A stretch of DNA of 64,000 bases. Source: Zeimonas arvi. GTDB taxonomy: Bacteria > Pseudomonadota > Gammaproteobacteria > Burkholderiales > Burkholderiaceae_E. Location of the stretch: NCBI RefSeq assembly GCF_008039575.1, contig NZ_VDUY01000004.1, forward strand, positions 248,001 through 312,000. Reading direction: 5' to 3'. This document shows, piece after piece, positions 20,521 to 29,302 of the stretch. Position 1 is the first letter of the stretch. Every line of letters begins with the position of its first letter. The notes under the pieces were generated by a model. That model saw only the letters and a program-made list of their open reading frames with translations. It was not told where the DNA came from and made no database searches. Made by a program: the position numbers and the translations under genes.

Positions 20521-21426
20521 TCAGTCGCCGATCCGCCCCCGTTGCAGCACGGCCGCCAGCGCCGCGGCGAGCACGATCATGGCGCCGCCGGCCAGCGTGC
20601 GGGGTTCGAGCGGTTCGCCACCCAGCCACACCGACGACAGCGCCGCGAACACGATCTCCGAGAGCATGACCAGCGCGGTGACCGAGGCGGGCAACCGCGC
20701 GGCCGCGTGCTGAAGGGCCACGTTGCCGGCCAGCAGCGCCAGGGCCAGCGCTGCTGCGCCGGCGATCCAGGCCGGCGCTGGCGCGGGCACGGCGGCGATC
20801 GCGCCCGAGGATGCCAGCAGGGCGGCCAGCGGCAGCGCCACCGCGCCGCCGCCCACGAACAGCGCCAGCGTTCGCGCCTCGTCGGAGGCGGCCGCGTTCC
20901 TGCGCAGCAGCACGTTGACCGTCGCGAAGGCCACCCCGCCCGAGAGTCCCAGCCAGTCGGCCAGGCCCGATGGCAGGGGCAGGCCCATGCCCGGCTGGTA
21001 CAGCACGATCGCCGCGCCGGCCAGCGCCAGCACGATCCGCCCGAGGATCGCGGCGGTGATCCGCTCGCCCAGCAGCCAGCGGGCCAGCAGCGCGGCCCAG
21101 ACCGGCATCAGGTAGAACAGCAGGACGACCCGGACCACCTCGCCGATCATCACCCCCCAGCTGAAGGCCACGTTGGTGACGCCGGAGGCGAGCACCAGCC
21201 AGGCCAGCCCGGGCCGCGCGGCCAGCGCGCGCCAGGCCCCCGGGCGCCACAGCGTGATCAGCAGCGTGGCGAACGCGAAGGCGAAGCCCGTCGCCCAGAG
21301 GCTGTGCAGCCCGAGCGCGTTCAGTTGCCGGAAGGGCCACCAGGAAACGCCCCAGATGAAGGCGTTGAAGACGAGCAGAGCGACCGGCAAAAGAAATGCC
21401 GCCTCGGGTTTCCCGTTGGCGGCCAA
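20521..21426 (-). CDS. EamA-family (DMT) transporter
   Basis: A drug/metabolite transporter of 301 residues with ten predicted transmembrane helices in two EamA repeats. The N-terminal FNAFIWGVSWWPFRQL and the GVTNVAFSWGVM segment fit the family. The substrate cannot be predicted. It is convergent with the SCO gene and lies 55 bases downstream of rpoH on the same strand, so it may be read from the rpoH promoter. Confidence 0.85.
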   Translation of the reverse strand: MAANGKPEAAFLLPVALLVFNAFIWGVSWWPFRQLNALGLHSLWATGFAFAFATLLITLWRPGAWRALAARPGLAWLVLASGVTNVAFSWGVMIGEVVRVVLLFYLMPVWAALLARWLLGERITAAILGRIVLALAGAAIVLYQPGMGLPLPSGLADWLGLSGGVAFATVNVLLRRNAAASDEARTLALFVGGGAVALPLAALLASSGAIAAVPAPAPAWIAGAAALALALLAGNVALQHAAARLPASVTALVMLSEIVFAALSSVWLGGEPLEPRTLAGGAMIVLAAALAAVLQRGRIGD

Positions 21427-21481
21427 GAGGAGGAGGAAAGGGGGTCGAGAAACGGGGGCGCCGAAGCGCCACCCGGATCCC

Positions 21482-22378
21482 TTAGACGTACGAGGCGAGC
21501 TGGCCTTTCATCTTCTGAAGGGCCTTGGCCTCGATCTGGCGGATCCGCTCGGCCGACACGCCGAACTCGGCCGCCAGTTCGTGCAGGGTCAGCGTGCCGC
21601 CTTCGGCCTCGTCGCGCAGCCAGCGGGTCTCGATGATGCGCCGGCTTCGCGGGTCGAGCGCCTCGAGCGCGCGGGCCAGGCCTTCGCCCTGGAGCCGGTC
21701 GCGCTGGCGCGCCTCGATCACCTGGGTCGGATCGGCCTGCGGCGCGGCCAGCCAGGCGCCCGGCGAGTACTGCTCCTCGCCGTCGTCGGTCTGCGCCTCG
21801 AGCGCCAGGTCCTTGCCCGACAGCCGGGTCTCCATCTCGACGACGTCCTTCTCGCGGACATTCAGCTCGCGCGCGATCGCGTCGACCTCGCCGGCGCTCA
21901 GCGTGCCCGAGCCGGTCTTCATCGAGCGAAGGTTGAAGAACAGCTTGCGCTGGGCCTTGGTGGTGGCCACCTTCACCATGCGCCAGTTCTTCAGGATGTA
22001 CTCGTGGATCTCGGCCTTGATCCAGTGCAGCGCGAAAGACACCAGCCGGACGCCGCGCTCGGGATCGAAGCGCTTGACGGCCTTCATCAGGCCGATGTTG
22101 CCTTCCTGGATCAGGTCGGCATGGGGAAGGCCATAGCCCAGGTACTGGCGGGCCACCGACACGACCAGGCGCAGGTGCGACAGCACCAGTTCGCGGGCCG
22201 CGTCCAGATCCTGGCGCTCGCGGAAATTGCGGGCGAGCTCGCTCTCGCGCTCGGCCGTCAGCATGGGCAGGCGGTTGACCGCCGAAATGTACGCATCCAG
22301 GTTTCCGACGGCAGGCACCGCCAGCGTGAGGCTGGAAGCTGCGGCAGGCACGATTGCGGTCGAAGTTCGCTTGGACAT
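21482..22378 (-). CDS. rpoH: Heat-shock sigma factor RpoH (sigma-32)
   Basis: Directs RNA polymerase to heat-shock promoters. It has 298 residues. Region 2 shows the core-binding QEGNIGLMKAVKRFDPERGVR in pieces, and the family-specific RpoH box (TTKAQRKLFFNL) follows region 2.4. Region 4 at the C-terminus carries the helix-turn-helix TLHELAAEFGVSAERIRQIEAKAL. The leader and promoter region hold a CIRCE element and a perfect 14-bp palindrome, described separately. That suggests repression by HrcA. Confidence 0.96.
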   Translation of the reverse strand: MSKRTSTAIVPAAASSLTLAVPAVGNLDAYISAVNRLPMLTAERESELARNFRERQDLDAARELVLSHLRLVVSVARQYLGYGLPHADLIQEGNIGLMKAVKRFDPERGVRLVSFALHWIKAEIHEYILKNWRMVKVATTKAQRKLFFNLRSMKTGSGTLSAGEVDAIARELNVREKDVVEMETRLSGKDLALEAQTDDGEEQYSPGAWLAAPQADPTQVIEARQRDRLQGEGLARALEALDPRSRRIIETRWLRDEAEGGTLTLHELAAEFGVSAERIRQIEAKALQKMKGQLASYV

Positions 22379-22422
22379 TGGCGTATCTTTCTCCTGTCGC
22401 CCGGGGTGCTGCCGATCGCAAA

Positions 22423-22436
22423 TGACCGATCGGTCA
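22423..22436. promoter_or_regulatory. Perfect 14-bp palindrome in the rpoH leader
   Basis: TGACCGATCGGTCA is its own reverse complement. It lies 45 bases upstream of the rpoH start and downstream of the CIRCE element, so it would be within the transcribed leader. Palindromes of this length and spacing are common TetR-family operators; in RNA it would give a short stem. The palindrome itself is certain, its role is not. Confidence 0.5.
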
Positions 22437-22456
22437 GTTTCGGGCTTTTCATTAGA

Positions 22457-22483
22457 TTAGCACTCTCCGGGCGAGAGTGCCAG
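22457..22483 (-). promoter_or_regulatory. CIRCE element (HrcA operator) overlapping the rpoH promoter
   Basis: TTAGCACTC, nine bases, then GAGTGCCAG. The CIRCE consensus is TTAGCACTC-N9-GAGTGCTAA; the left half is perfect and the right half matches 7 of 9. Read toward rpoH it overlaps an extended -10 (TGC-TAATCT) with a CTGGCA hexamer 18 bases further up, so HrcA bound here would block that promoter. The centre lies about 92 bases before the rpoH start and 31 before maiA. Confidence 0.8.
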
Positions 22484-22500
22484 ATTCGGGGGGGCAGTCG

Positions 22501-23148
22501 ATGCTCAAGCTCTACACCTACTTCCGCAGCTCGGCCGCGTTCCGGGTCAGGATCGCGCTGAACCTCAAGGGCCTGCCCTGGGAGCCGGAGGTGATCTGGC
22601 TGCCGGAGGGGGAGCATCGCGGGGATCCTTACATCGGCGTCAATCCGCAGGCCCTGGTGCCGACGCTGGTCGACGGCACGCTGCGGCTCAACCAGTCGCT
22701 GGCGATCATCGAGTACCTCGACGAGACCAGGCCGGGCCCGCGCCTGCTGCCGGCGGATCCGGCCGGGCGGGCACGCGTCCGCTCGCTGTCGATGCTGGTG
22801 GCGGCCGAGATCCATCCGCTGAACAACCTGAGGGTGCTGAAGTACCTGAAGCGCGAGCTCGGGCAGGACGAGGCGCAGATCGGCGTCTGGTACCGGCACT
22901 GGTGCGACGAGGGGCTGGCCGCCTTCGAGCGCCAGCTCGAGGACGGCGGCGCCGGCCGCCATTGCCACGGTGATGCGGTCACGATGGCCGACGTCTGCCT
23001 GGTGCCGCAGATCTTCAATGCGAGACGTTACGAGACCCGGGTGGAGCGCTACCCCCGCACGATGAAGATCTTCGACGAGTGCATGCGCCTCGAGGCCTTC
23101 AGGCGGGCCGAACCCTCGGCGCAGCCCGAGGCCGCCCGGGCCGGCTGA
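22501..23148 (+). CDS. maiA: Maleylacetoacetate isomerase (zeta-class GST)
   Basis: Isomerises maleylacetoacetate to fumarylacetoacetate in tyrosine/homogentisate breakdown, using glutathione. It has 215 residues. The zeta-class active site SSAAFRVRIAL is at residues 8-18, followed by the GST turn VPTLVDG and LNQSLAIIEYLDE. The ATG at 22501 has a G-rich upstream tract. Its 3' end overlaps the convergent diguanylate cyclase gene by 50 bases. The partner hydrolase is not adjacent; an FAH-family gene at 46339 is a different subfamily. Confidence 0.92.
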   Translation: MLKLYTYFRSSAAFRVRIALNLKGLPWEPEVIWLPEGEHRGDPYIGVNPQALVPTLVDGTLRLNQSLAIIEYLDETRPGPRLLPADPAGRARVRSLSMLVAAEIHPLNNLRVLKYLKRELGQDEAQIGVWYRHWCDEGLAAFERQLEDGGAGRHCHGDAVTMADVCLVPQIFNARRYETRVERYPRTMKIFDECMRLEAFRRAEPSAQPEAARAG

Positions 23149-24328
23149 TCTCCGGCGACGAACCGGGCGCGATCACGCAGTCCCGGCCTCGCTCCTTGGC
23201 CAGGTAGACGCCCTCGTCGGCAATCGCCAGCAGCTCGTCGAAGCGCAGATCGCCGCGCTGCACCGCCAGCCCGATGCTCACCGAGAGGCGCAAGGAGCGC
23301 TGGTCGATGCTCAGCGCCAGCCGGGACAGCATCGCGCGAATGCGCTCGGCGGCCCTCGTCGCGTCGTCCTCGTCGTCGACCGGCACGATCGCGCAGAACT
23401 CTTCGCCTCCGTAGCGGGCCAGCAGCGAGTCGGCGCGCATCGCCTTGCGCATCGCCTGGGCGGCCCGTCGCAGGACCAGGTCGCCGACCCGGTGGCCGTG
23501 CTCGTCGTTGATCCGCTTGAAGTGGTCCAGGTCGAGCATCATCACCGCGCTGCGCTGTCCTTGCGCCCTCAGGCGGGCCAGCATTCGCGGCGCTTCCTCC
23601 AGCAGGTAGCGGCGGCTGTGCACGCCGGTCAGTTCGTCGGTCTGGGCGCGATCCAGCAGCCGGCGCGCCATCCGCTCGTTCAGCATGCCCAGCACGGCCA
23701 GCGCAGTGAGCAGCGGCGACAGCGCCCAGACCAGCGCGGCGGACCCGTGCAGCGGCGAGCCGGTGTACACGCCCAGCGGCGACGCGTGCGGGCTCGCTGC
23801 CACGATCGTGGCGACGCGCGCCAGCGTCAGCAGGCCGAGCAAGGCGTACAGCGCGGCGAAGGCGTTCCTGAAGCCTGCGCCCGTCCGGCCGCGGGCGCGC
23901 CACGCGTGGAAGGCCGCGAGGCCGTTGAGGGCGGCGTGCACGCTGGCGGCCACCACGAAGGGTGCCGGCGAGGGCAGGAAGGCCGAGGCGGCCAGGTAGG
24001 CCGGCACCGAGGCACTGAGCACTGCCGGAATCAGCCAGTCCGGCTGCCGGCCCCCGAACAGGCGCAGGCTCGCCTGCAGCAGCAGCGCGGCCTGGCCCAG
24101 CGCGAACAGGCCCGCCAAGGGAACCGGACCGCCCGCGTCCCGGCTCTCCAGCCAGAGGATGCCCGCCGACGCGGCGCCCATTGCCATCGACCAGCCGAAC
24201 AGCCGGGTGGCGCCCCGCTCCTCGCCGCGGGTCGCGCGCGATCCGAGCACGATGAACGCGGCCAGCAGGCCGGCGACGGCACCGGTGAAGAACAGCGTGG
24301 GAAGGGCAAGACTCAGGGAGCCTGTCAT
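23099..24328 (-). CDS. Membrane diguanylate cyclase (GGDEF)
   Basis: Makes cyclic di-GMP. An N-terminal membrane domain with about six to seven helices (residues 5-220) is followed by a GGDEF domain. The catalytic GGEEF is at 307-311 and the Mg/GTP segment is LDLDHFKRINDEHGH. The inhibitory I-site, normally RxxD, reads RADS (298-301), so product feedback is probably lost. From ATG 24328 it has 409 residues; a TTG three codons earlier is possible. The membrane part matches no sensor domain I know. Confidence 0.9.
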   Translation of the reverse strand: MTGSLSLALPTLFFTGAVAGLLAAFIVLGSRATRGEERGATRLFGWSMAMGAASAGILWLESRDAGGPVPLAGLFALGQAALLLQASLRLFGGRQPDWLIPAVLSASVPAYLAASAFLPSPAPFVVAASVHAALNGLAAFHAWRARGRTGAGFRNAFAALYALLGLLTLARVATIVAASPHASPLGVYTGSPLHGSAALVWALSPLLTALAVLGMLNERMARRLLDRAQTDELTGVHSRRYLLEEAPRMLARLRAQGQRSAVMMLDLDHFKRINDEHGHRVGDLVLRRAAQAMRKAMRADSLLARYGGEEFCAIVPVDDEDDATRAAERIRAMLSRLALSIDQRSLRLSVSIGLAVQRGDLRFDELLAIADEGVYLAKERGRDCVIAPGSSPEISRPGRPRAAPRVRPA

Positions 24329-24535
24329 GCTGGGCAAGCGGGGCGGATACGCATCGCGCGGGACGCGGGCTGGGCGGTCACTGCGAGGCTAGGGGGGGCT
24401 TGATCCGGGGGCAGTCGGCCGGGAACCGGCGGTCGTTGCGGCCGACGAAAGGCCGGGAGGCCGTGAAGGGGTTCACGGGCGCCGGTCCACCAGGGGGGAG
24501 GGCGGGCGCCGGCAAGCCTTCGGGCCGCCGTTCGT

Positions 24536-24569
24536 CGGCCCGGGGCGCCCTTCGGGGTCCCGCGGGCCG
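24536..24569 (-). terminator. Hairpin just downstream of ftsY
   Basis: A 7-bp outer stem (CGGCCCG with CGGGCCG) encloses further GC pairing around a TTC loop, starting 8 bases after the ftsY stop. It is a plausible terminator, though without a T-run. The rest of the 248-bp gap up to the diguanylate cyclase start shows nothing recognisable. Confidence 0.4.
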
Positions 24570-24576
24570 CCGCCCG

Positions 24577-25764
24577 TCAGTCGAGCAGGGCGGAGGCGAA
24601 CTCGTCGGCCGAGAAGCCTTGCAGGTCGTCGATGCCTTCGCCCACGCCGATGAAGCAGACCGGAATCGGTCGGTCGCGCCGGGTGTAGGCCAGCGCGGCC
24701 AGGGTGCCGCCCTTCGCGGTCCCATCGAGCTTGGTGACCACCAGGCCGGTGGCGCCGATCGCGTCGTCGAAGGCGCGCACCTGGGCGAGCATGTTCTGGC
24801 CGGTGTTGCCGTCCAGGACGATCATGACTTCGTGCGGCGCACCGGGCATCGCCTTGCCGATCACCCGGTGGATCTTCTTCAGCTCGTCCATCAGGTGCAG
24901 CTGGGTGGGCAGGCGCCCCGCGGTGTCGATCATCACCACGCCCATGCCCCGCGCGCGGCCGGCATTCACCGCGTCGAAGGCCACGGCGGCCGCGTCGCCG
25001 CCCTGCTGCGAGATGACCTGGACGCCGTTGCGCGAGCCCCACTCGACCAGCTGCTCGCGCGCGGCCGCGCGGAAGGTGTCGCCGGCCGCCAGCAGCACCG
25101 ACTTGCCCTCGCGCTGAAGGTGGCGCGCCAGCTTGCCGATCGAGGTCGTCTTCCCGGCGCCGTTCACCCCCGCGATCATCATCACCAGCGGCTGGGCCGC
25201 GTCGATGTCGATCGGGCGTTCGAGTGGCCGCAGCAGGTCGGCGAGCAGGGCCCGCAGGGCCTTGCGCACGCCCTCGGCGTCCTCGATCCGCTCGCGGCGC
25301 ACCTTCTGGCGCAGCGACTCGAGCAGGTATTGCGTGGTCTCGACGCCTGCATCGCTCATCAGCAGCGCGGTCTCGAGCTCCTCATAGAGCGCCTCGTCGA
25401 TCTTCGCGCCGGAGAACAGTCCTGCCAGGTTGCCGCGGGTCTTCGAGAGACCCTGCTTGAGCCGGGCCATCCAGGAGGCGCGGGCCGGAGCGGGCTGCGG
25501 CTCGGCGGCGGGCGCAGGCGCCGCGGAAGATTCCTGGGCTGCCGCAGGTTCGGGAGCCGCGGCAGCCTCGGGCGCGACGACAGGTTCGGGCGTGACGACA
25601 GGTTCGGGCGTGACGACAGGTTCGGGCGTGACGACAGGTTCGGGCGCGACGACAGGTTCGGGCGCGACCGTCTCCGGCCGCTCGACGGCCGACGGGCGAT
25701 CCTCCGGTGTCTCGGGGACCCCGGGAGGCGGGACGGGTCTTTTTCGACGAAGGAATCCGAACAT
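24577..25764 (-). CDS. ftsY: Signal recognition particle receptor FtsY
   Basis: The SRP receptor GTPase that docks ribosome-nascent-chain complexes at the membrane. It has 395 residues. The acidic A domain (about 1-95) holds the hexapeptide repeat PEPVV(T/A). The NG domain follows with AGVNGAGKTTSIGKLA (G1), DTAGRLPTQ (G3) and VVTKLDGTAKGG (G4), ending in VGEGIDDLQGF. The A domain is variable in the family, so the repeat is a local expansion. It faces the M16 peptidase gene across 38 bases. Confidence 0.96.
   Translation of the reverse strand: MFGFLRRKRPVPPPGVPETPEDRPSAVERPETVAPEPVVAPEPVVTPEPVVTPEPVVTPEPVVAPEAAAAPEPAAAQESSAAPAPAAEPQPAPARASWMARLKQGLSKTRGNLAGLFSGAKIDEALYEELETALLMSDAGVETTQYLLESLRQKVRRERIEDAEGVRKALRALLADLLRPLERPIDIDAAQPLVMMIAGVNGAGKTTSIGKLARHLQREGKSVLLAAGDTFRAAAREQLVEWGSRNGVQVISQQGGDAAAVAFDAVNAGRARGMGVVMIDTAGRLPTQLHLMDELKKIHRVIGKAMPGAPHEVMIVLDGNTGQNMLAQVRAFDDAIGATGLVVTKLDGTAKGGTLAALAYTRRDRPIPVCFIGVGEGIDDLQGFSADEFASALLD
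25570..25667. repeat. 18-bp tandem repeat inside ftsY
   Basis: Five full units plus a partial one of the 18-bp unit GGGCGYGACGACAGGTTC, differing almost only at the Y position. On the ftsY strand each unit encodes PEPVV plus Thr or Ala. The near identity of third-codon positions points to recent duplication, probably by slipped-strand mispairing. Confidence 0.9.
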
Positions 25765-25802
25765 GGCTACACTCAGCGCCCCGGATTCTACCTGTGGACA
25801 CG

Positions 25803-27230
25803 ATGCCCCATCGGATCGCTCGCCCGCTCGTCGCTGCGGCGATGCTGGCCCTGTCTCCCCCGCTGGCGGCCCGCGAGCCGGCGCCGCCGGCCGTGGCGGC
25901 GCCCGCTGCCGCTTCCGCCGAGTCCGTCGCCGCCACCTTCGAGCGCACGCTGCCCAACGGGATGAAGGTGCTGGTCCGCGAGGACCGCCGCGCGCCGACC
26001 GTGGTTCACCTGGTGCTGTACCGGATCGGTGCGGTCGACGAGATCAACGGCCTGACCGGCATCTCGCACGTGCTCGAGCACATGATGTTCAAGGGCACGA
26101 AGACGCTCGCGGTGGGCGAGTTCTCCCGCCGGGTGGCCGAGCGCGGCGGCCGCGAGAATGCCTTCACCTCGCGCGACTACACCGGCTACTTCCAGCAGAT
26201 CCACCGCGCCCATCTCGCCGAGATGATGACGCTGGAAGCCGACCGGATGGCCAACCTGGTCGTCGACGACCAGGAGTTCGCCAACGAGATCAAGGTGGTC
26301 ATGGAGGAACGGCGCTGGCGCACCGAGGACCGGGCCCCGTCGCTGGTCTACGAGCAGCTGATGGCCACCGCCTTCACCGCCTCGCCCTACCGCCGGCCGG
26401 TGGTGGGCTGGATGAGCGACCTGGAGTCGATGACCGCGGCCGACGTCCGCGACTGGTATCGCCGCTGGTACACGCCATCCAACGCGATCCTGGTCGTCGC
26501 GGGCGACGTGTCCGCCGACGAGGTCTGGAAGCTCGCCCAGGAGACCTACGGCCGCATCGCGGCGTCCCCGCTGCCCGAGCGCAAGCCGCAACGCGAGCCC
26601 GCGCAGCGGGGCGTGCGCCGGGTGGCGGTGAAGGCGCCTGCGGAGAACCCCTACCTGATGATGGGCTTCAAGGTGCCGCGGCTGGAAGACGTCGAGCGGG
26701 ACACCGAGCCCTACGCGCTGGAGATGCTCGCGGCGGTGCTGGACGCCGACGAGAACGGCAGGCTCACCCGCAACCTGGTGCGCGGGTCCCGGGTCGCCAA
26801 TCAGGTGGGCGCGGGCTACGACATGACCGGCCGCGGGCCGGCGCTGTTCGTGCTCGACGGCACGCCCTCGGAAGGGCAGGACACCGCGGCGCTCGAGAAG
26901 GCCTTGCGGGCCGAGATCGGGCGCATCGCCGAAGAGGGCGTGCGCGAGGACGAGTTGCAGCGCATCCGCGCGCAATACGTGGCCGGCCAGATCTACAAGC
27001 GCGACTCGGTGATGGCCCAGGCCATGGAGATCGGCGGGCTCGAGGTCTCCGGCTACTCGCACCGCGACGCCGACCGTATCCTCGCGCGCATTCGCGCGGT
27101 GACGGCCGGCGACATCCAGGCGGTCGCGCGCAAGTACTTCGACGAGGATTCGCTCACCGTGGTCACGCTGCTGCCCCAGCCGATCGACCCGAACGCGCAG
27201 CGCCGGCCGCCGCCGGCCACGCGGCACTGA
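25803..27230 (+). CDS. M16-family zinc peptidase (catalytic)
   Basis: A periplasmic pitrilysin-type metallopeptidase of 475 residues. A Sec signal peptide (about 1-27) precedes the first M16 domain. The inverted zinc motif HVLEH (HXXEH) is intact in GISHVLEHMMFKGT, and the distal zinc-ligand Glu is probably in FANEIKVVMEERR. The second, non-catalytic half lies beyond residue 220. It is followed by a paralogue lacking the metal site; such pairs form heterodimers in related bacteria. Confidence 0.92.
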   Translation: MPHRIARPLVAAAMLALSPPLAAREPAPPAVAAPAAASAESVAATFERTLPNGMKVLVREDRRAPTVVHLVLYRIGAVDEINGLTGISHVLEHMMFKGTKTLAVGEFSRRVAERGGRENAFTSRDYTGYFQQIHRAHLAEMMTLEADRMANLVVDDQEFANEIKVVMEERRWRTEDRAPSLVYEQLMATAFTASPYRRPVVGWMSDLESMTAADVRDWYRRWYTPSNAILVVAGDVSADEVWKLAQETYGRIAASPLPERKPQREPAQRGVRRVAVKAPAENPYLMMGFKVPRLEDVERDTEPYALEMLAAVLDADENGRLTRNLVRGSRVANQVGAGYDMTGRGPALFVLDGTPSEGQDTAALEKALRAEIGRIAEEGVREDELQRIRAQYVAGQIYKRDSVMAQAMEIGGLEVSGYSHRDADRILARIRAVTAGDIQAVARKYFDEDSLTVVTLLPQPIDPNAQRRPPPATRH

Positions 27231-27244
27231 GGCGGGAGGCCACG

Positions 27245-28621
27245 ATGCAGACGTTCCGCTCCATGCAGCCGGCTCGACTGTCGCCCGGGCCCTGGCGCCT
27301 GATCCGCCTGGCCGCGCTCGCGCTCGCCTTCGTGGCGGGCGCCGCGCAGGCCGAGCTGCCCATCCAGCACTGGACGACCTCCTCGGGCGCGCGCGTCTAT
27401 TTCGTGCGGGCCGACGCCATCCCCATGCTCGACGTGAGCGTCGAGTTCGACGCGGGCTCGCGCTTCGATCCCGCCGACAAGGCCGGGCTCGCCTCCTTCG
27501 CCAACGCGATGCTGGCCCGCGGCACCGAGGCCGCCAACGGCGACGCGGCGCTCGACGAGGCCGAGATCGCCGAGCGCTTCGCGCGGATCGGCGCCCAGCG
27601 CGGCGGCGGGGCCGGCGACGACCGCGCCGGCCTGACCCTGCGCACGCTGACCAGCCAGCCCGAGCTCGACGAGGCGGTCTCGCTGCTCGCACGCATCCTG
27701 GCCGCGCCGAGCTTCCCGCAGGAGGTGCTCGAGCGCGAGAAGCTGCGCTGGATCCAGGCGACCCGCGAGGCGCAGACCAGGCCCGAGACGATCGCTCGGC
27801 GCGCCTTCGGCGAGCTGGCCTACGGCGCGCACCCCTACGGGCGCGAGGCAACCGACCTCACGCTGGCCGCGATCGGTCGCGACGACCTGGTGCGCTTCTA
27901 CCGCGAGCGGTACGACGCCGCCCATGCGGTGGTCGCGATGATCGGCGCGATCGACCGCGCGAAGGCCGAGGCGATCGCCGAGCGGGTCACCCGCAACCTG
28001 CCGGCCGGCGCCGCGCGGCCGGCGCTGCCCAAGGTCGAGCCGCTGGTCCGCGCCGTGGAGCGGCGGATCGCGCATCCTGCCTCGCAGAGCCACATCCTGA
28101 TCGGCGCCCCGGCGATCGAGCGCGGCCATCCCGACTTTTTTCCGCTGCTCGTGGGCAACTACGTGCTCGGCGGCGGCGGCTTCGTCTCGCGGCTGTACAA
28201 CGAGGTGCGCGAGAAGCGCGGCCTGGCCTACAGCGTGTACGCCTACTTCTCGCCGCAACTGCAGCCCGGGCCCTTCACCATCGGGCTGCAGACGCAGAAG
28301 GCGCAGACCGCCGATGCGCTGAAGGTGGTGCGCGAGACGCTCGAGCGTTTCGTGCGCGAAGGTCCCACCGAGGAGGAGCTCGCCGCGGCGAAGTCCAACC
28401 TGGTCGGCGGCTTCGCGCTGCGGATCGACTCCAACCGCAAGATCCTCGACAACCTGGCGATGATCGGCTTCTACCGGCTCCCGCTCGATTACCTGGATCG
28501 CTGGACCGACCGGGTGTCCGAGGTCACGCTCGAGCAGGTGCGCGAGGCCTTCGCGCGGCACGTGAAGCCCGATGCGCTGGCAACCGTCGTGGTCGGCGAC
28601 GGTGAACCGGCGGCGCGCTGA
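27245..28621 (+). CDS. M16-family peptidase-like protein without zinc motif
   Basis: A 458-residue paralogue of the preceding gene, also with a signal peptide (ending near GAAQAE). Where HXXEH should stand it reads FANAMLARGTE, so it cannot bind zinc. The C-terminal half keeps the R/Y-type substrate segment (NEVREKRGLAYSVYAYF). In two-gene M16 systems such a subunit contributes substrate binding. It begins 14 bases after its partner. Confidence 0.9.
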   Translation: MQTFRSMQPARLSPGPWRLIRLAALALAFVAGAAQAELPIQHWTTSSGARVYFVRADAIPMLDVSVEFDAGSRFDPADKAGLASFANAMLARGTEAANGDAALDEAEIAERFARIGAQRGGGAGDDRAGLTLRTLTSQPELDEAVSLLARILAAPSFPQEVLEREKLRWIQATREAQTRPETIARRAFGELAYGAHPYGREATDLTLAAIGRDDLVRFYRERYDAAHAVVAMIGAIDRAKAEAIAERVTRNLPAGAARPALPKVEPLVRAVERRIAHPASQSHILIGAPAIERGHPDFFPLLVGNYVLGGGGFVSRLYNEVREKRGLAYSVYAYFSPQLQPGPFTIGLQTQKAQTADALKVVRETLERFVREGPTEEELAAAKSNLVGGFALRIDSNRKILDNLAMIGFYRLPLDYLDRWTDRVSEVTLEQVREAFARHVKPDALATVVVGDGEPAAR

Positions 28622-29302
28622 GCCGGGTGGCCGCCCGCCCGCCAGCCCGGTGGCCGGCGGGCGCATCGCGGGCGCCCGGCAGGCCGGTGCGGCCGCGCCG
28701 CACCGGGTGCGGATCGTGGGCGGTGCCTGGAAGCGCACGCCGCTGCGGGTGCCGGACCTGCCCGGCCTGCGGCCCACGCCCGACCGGGTGCGCGAGACGC
28801 TGTTCAACTGGCTGGGCCAGACGCTCGACGGGCTGCGCTGCCTCGACGCCTTCGCCGGCAGCGGCGCGCTGGGCCTGGAGGCCGCGTCGCGCGGGGCCGC
28901 CCGCGTGCTGATGATCGAGCGCGACCGCACCGCGCTGGCGGCGATCCGCGACACCGTCGGCAGGCTCGGCGCCGCGGATCGCGTGGAGCTGGCCGGTGGA
29001 GACGCCTTCGTGGAATTCGCGCGCCGCGCGGCTGCCGGCGAGCGCTTCGACCTGGTGTTCCTCGATCCGCCCTTCGGCACCGGGCTCGCCGAGAAGGCGC
29101 TGGCCGGGCTGGCGCCGCTGCTCGCGCCCGGCGCGCGGGTGTATGTGGAAAGCGAGGCGTCGGTCGCACCGCCCCCCGGATTCGAACGGATCCGCGCCGG
29201 CCGCGCGGGGCAAGTCCATTATCATCTGTTCGTGATGGCGAACGAGGCCGCTCCGGCCGTTGGCCTGGCCGGCGCGGGCGCCGGCGAACAGGGAGTGAAC
29301 GA

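Noticed and set aside
22457-22483. CIRCE as an operator of maiA
   Set aside because: The site is near maiA, but promoter-like elements within it read better toward rpoH, and maiA is not a heat-shock gene. Some effect on maiA cannot be excluded.
25570-25667. Short regular repeats considered as a CRISPR array
   Set aside because: The units are directly adjacent with no spacers and lie in frame inside ftsY.
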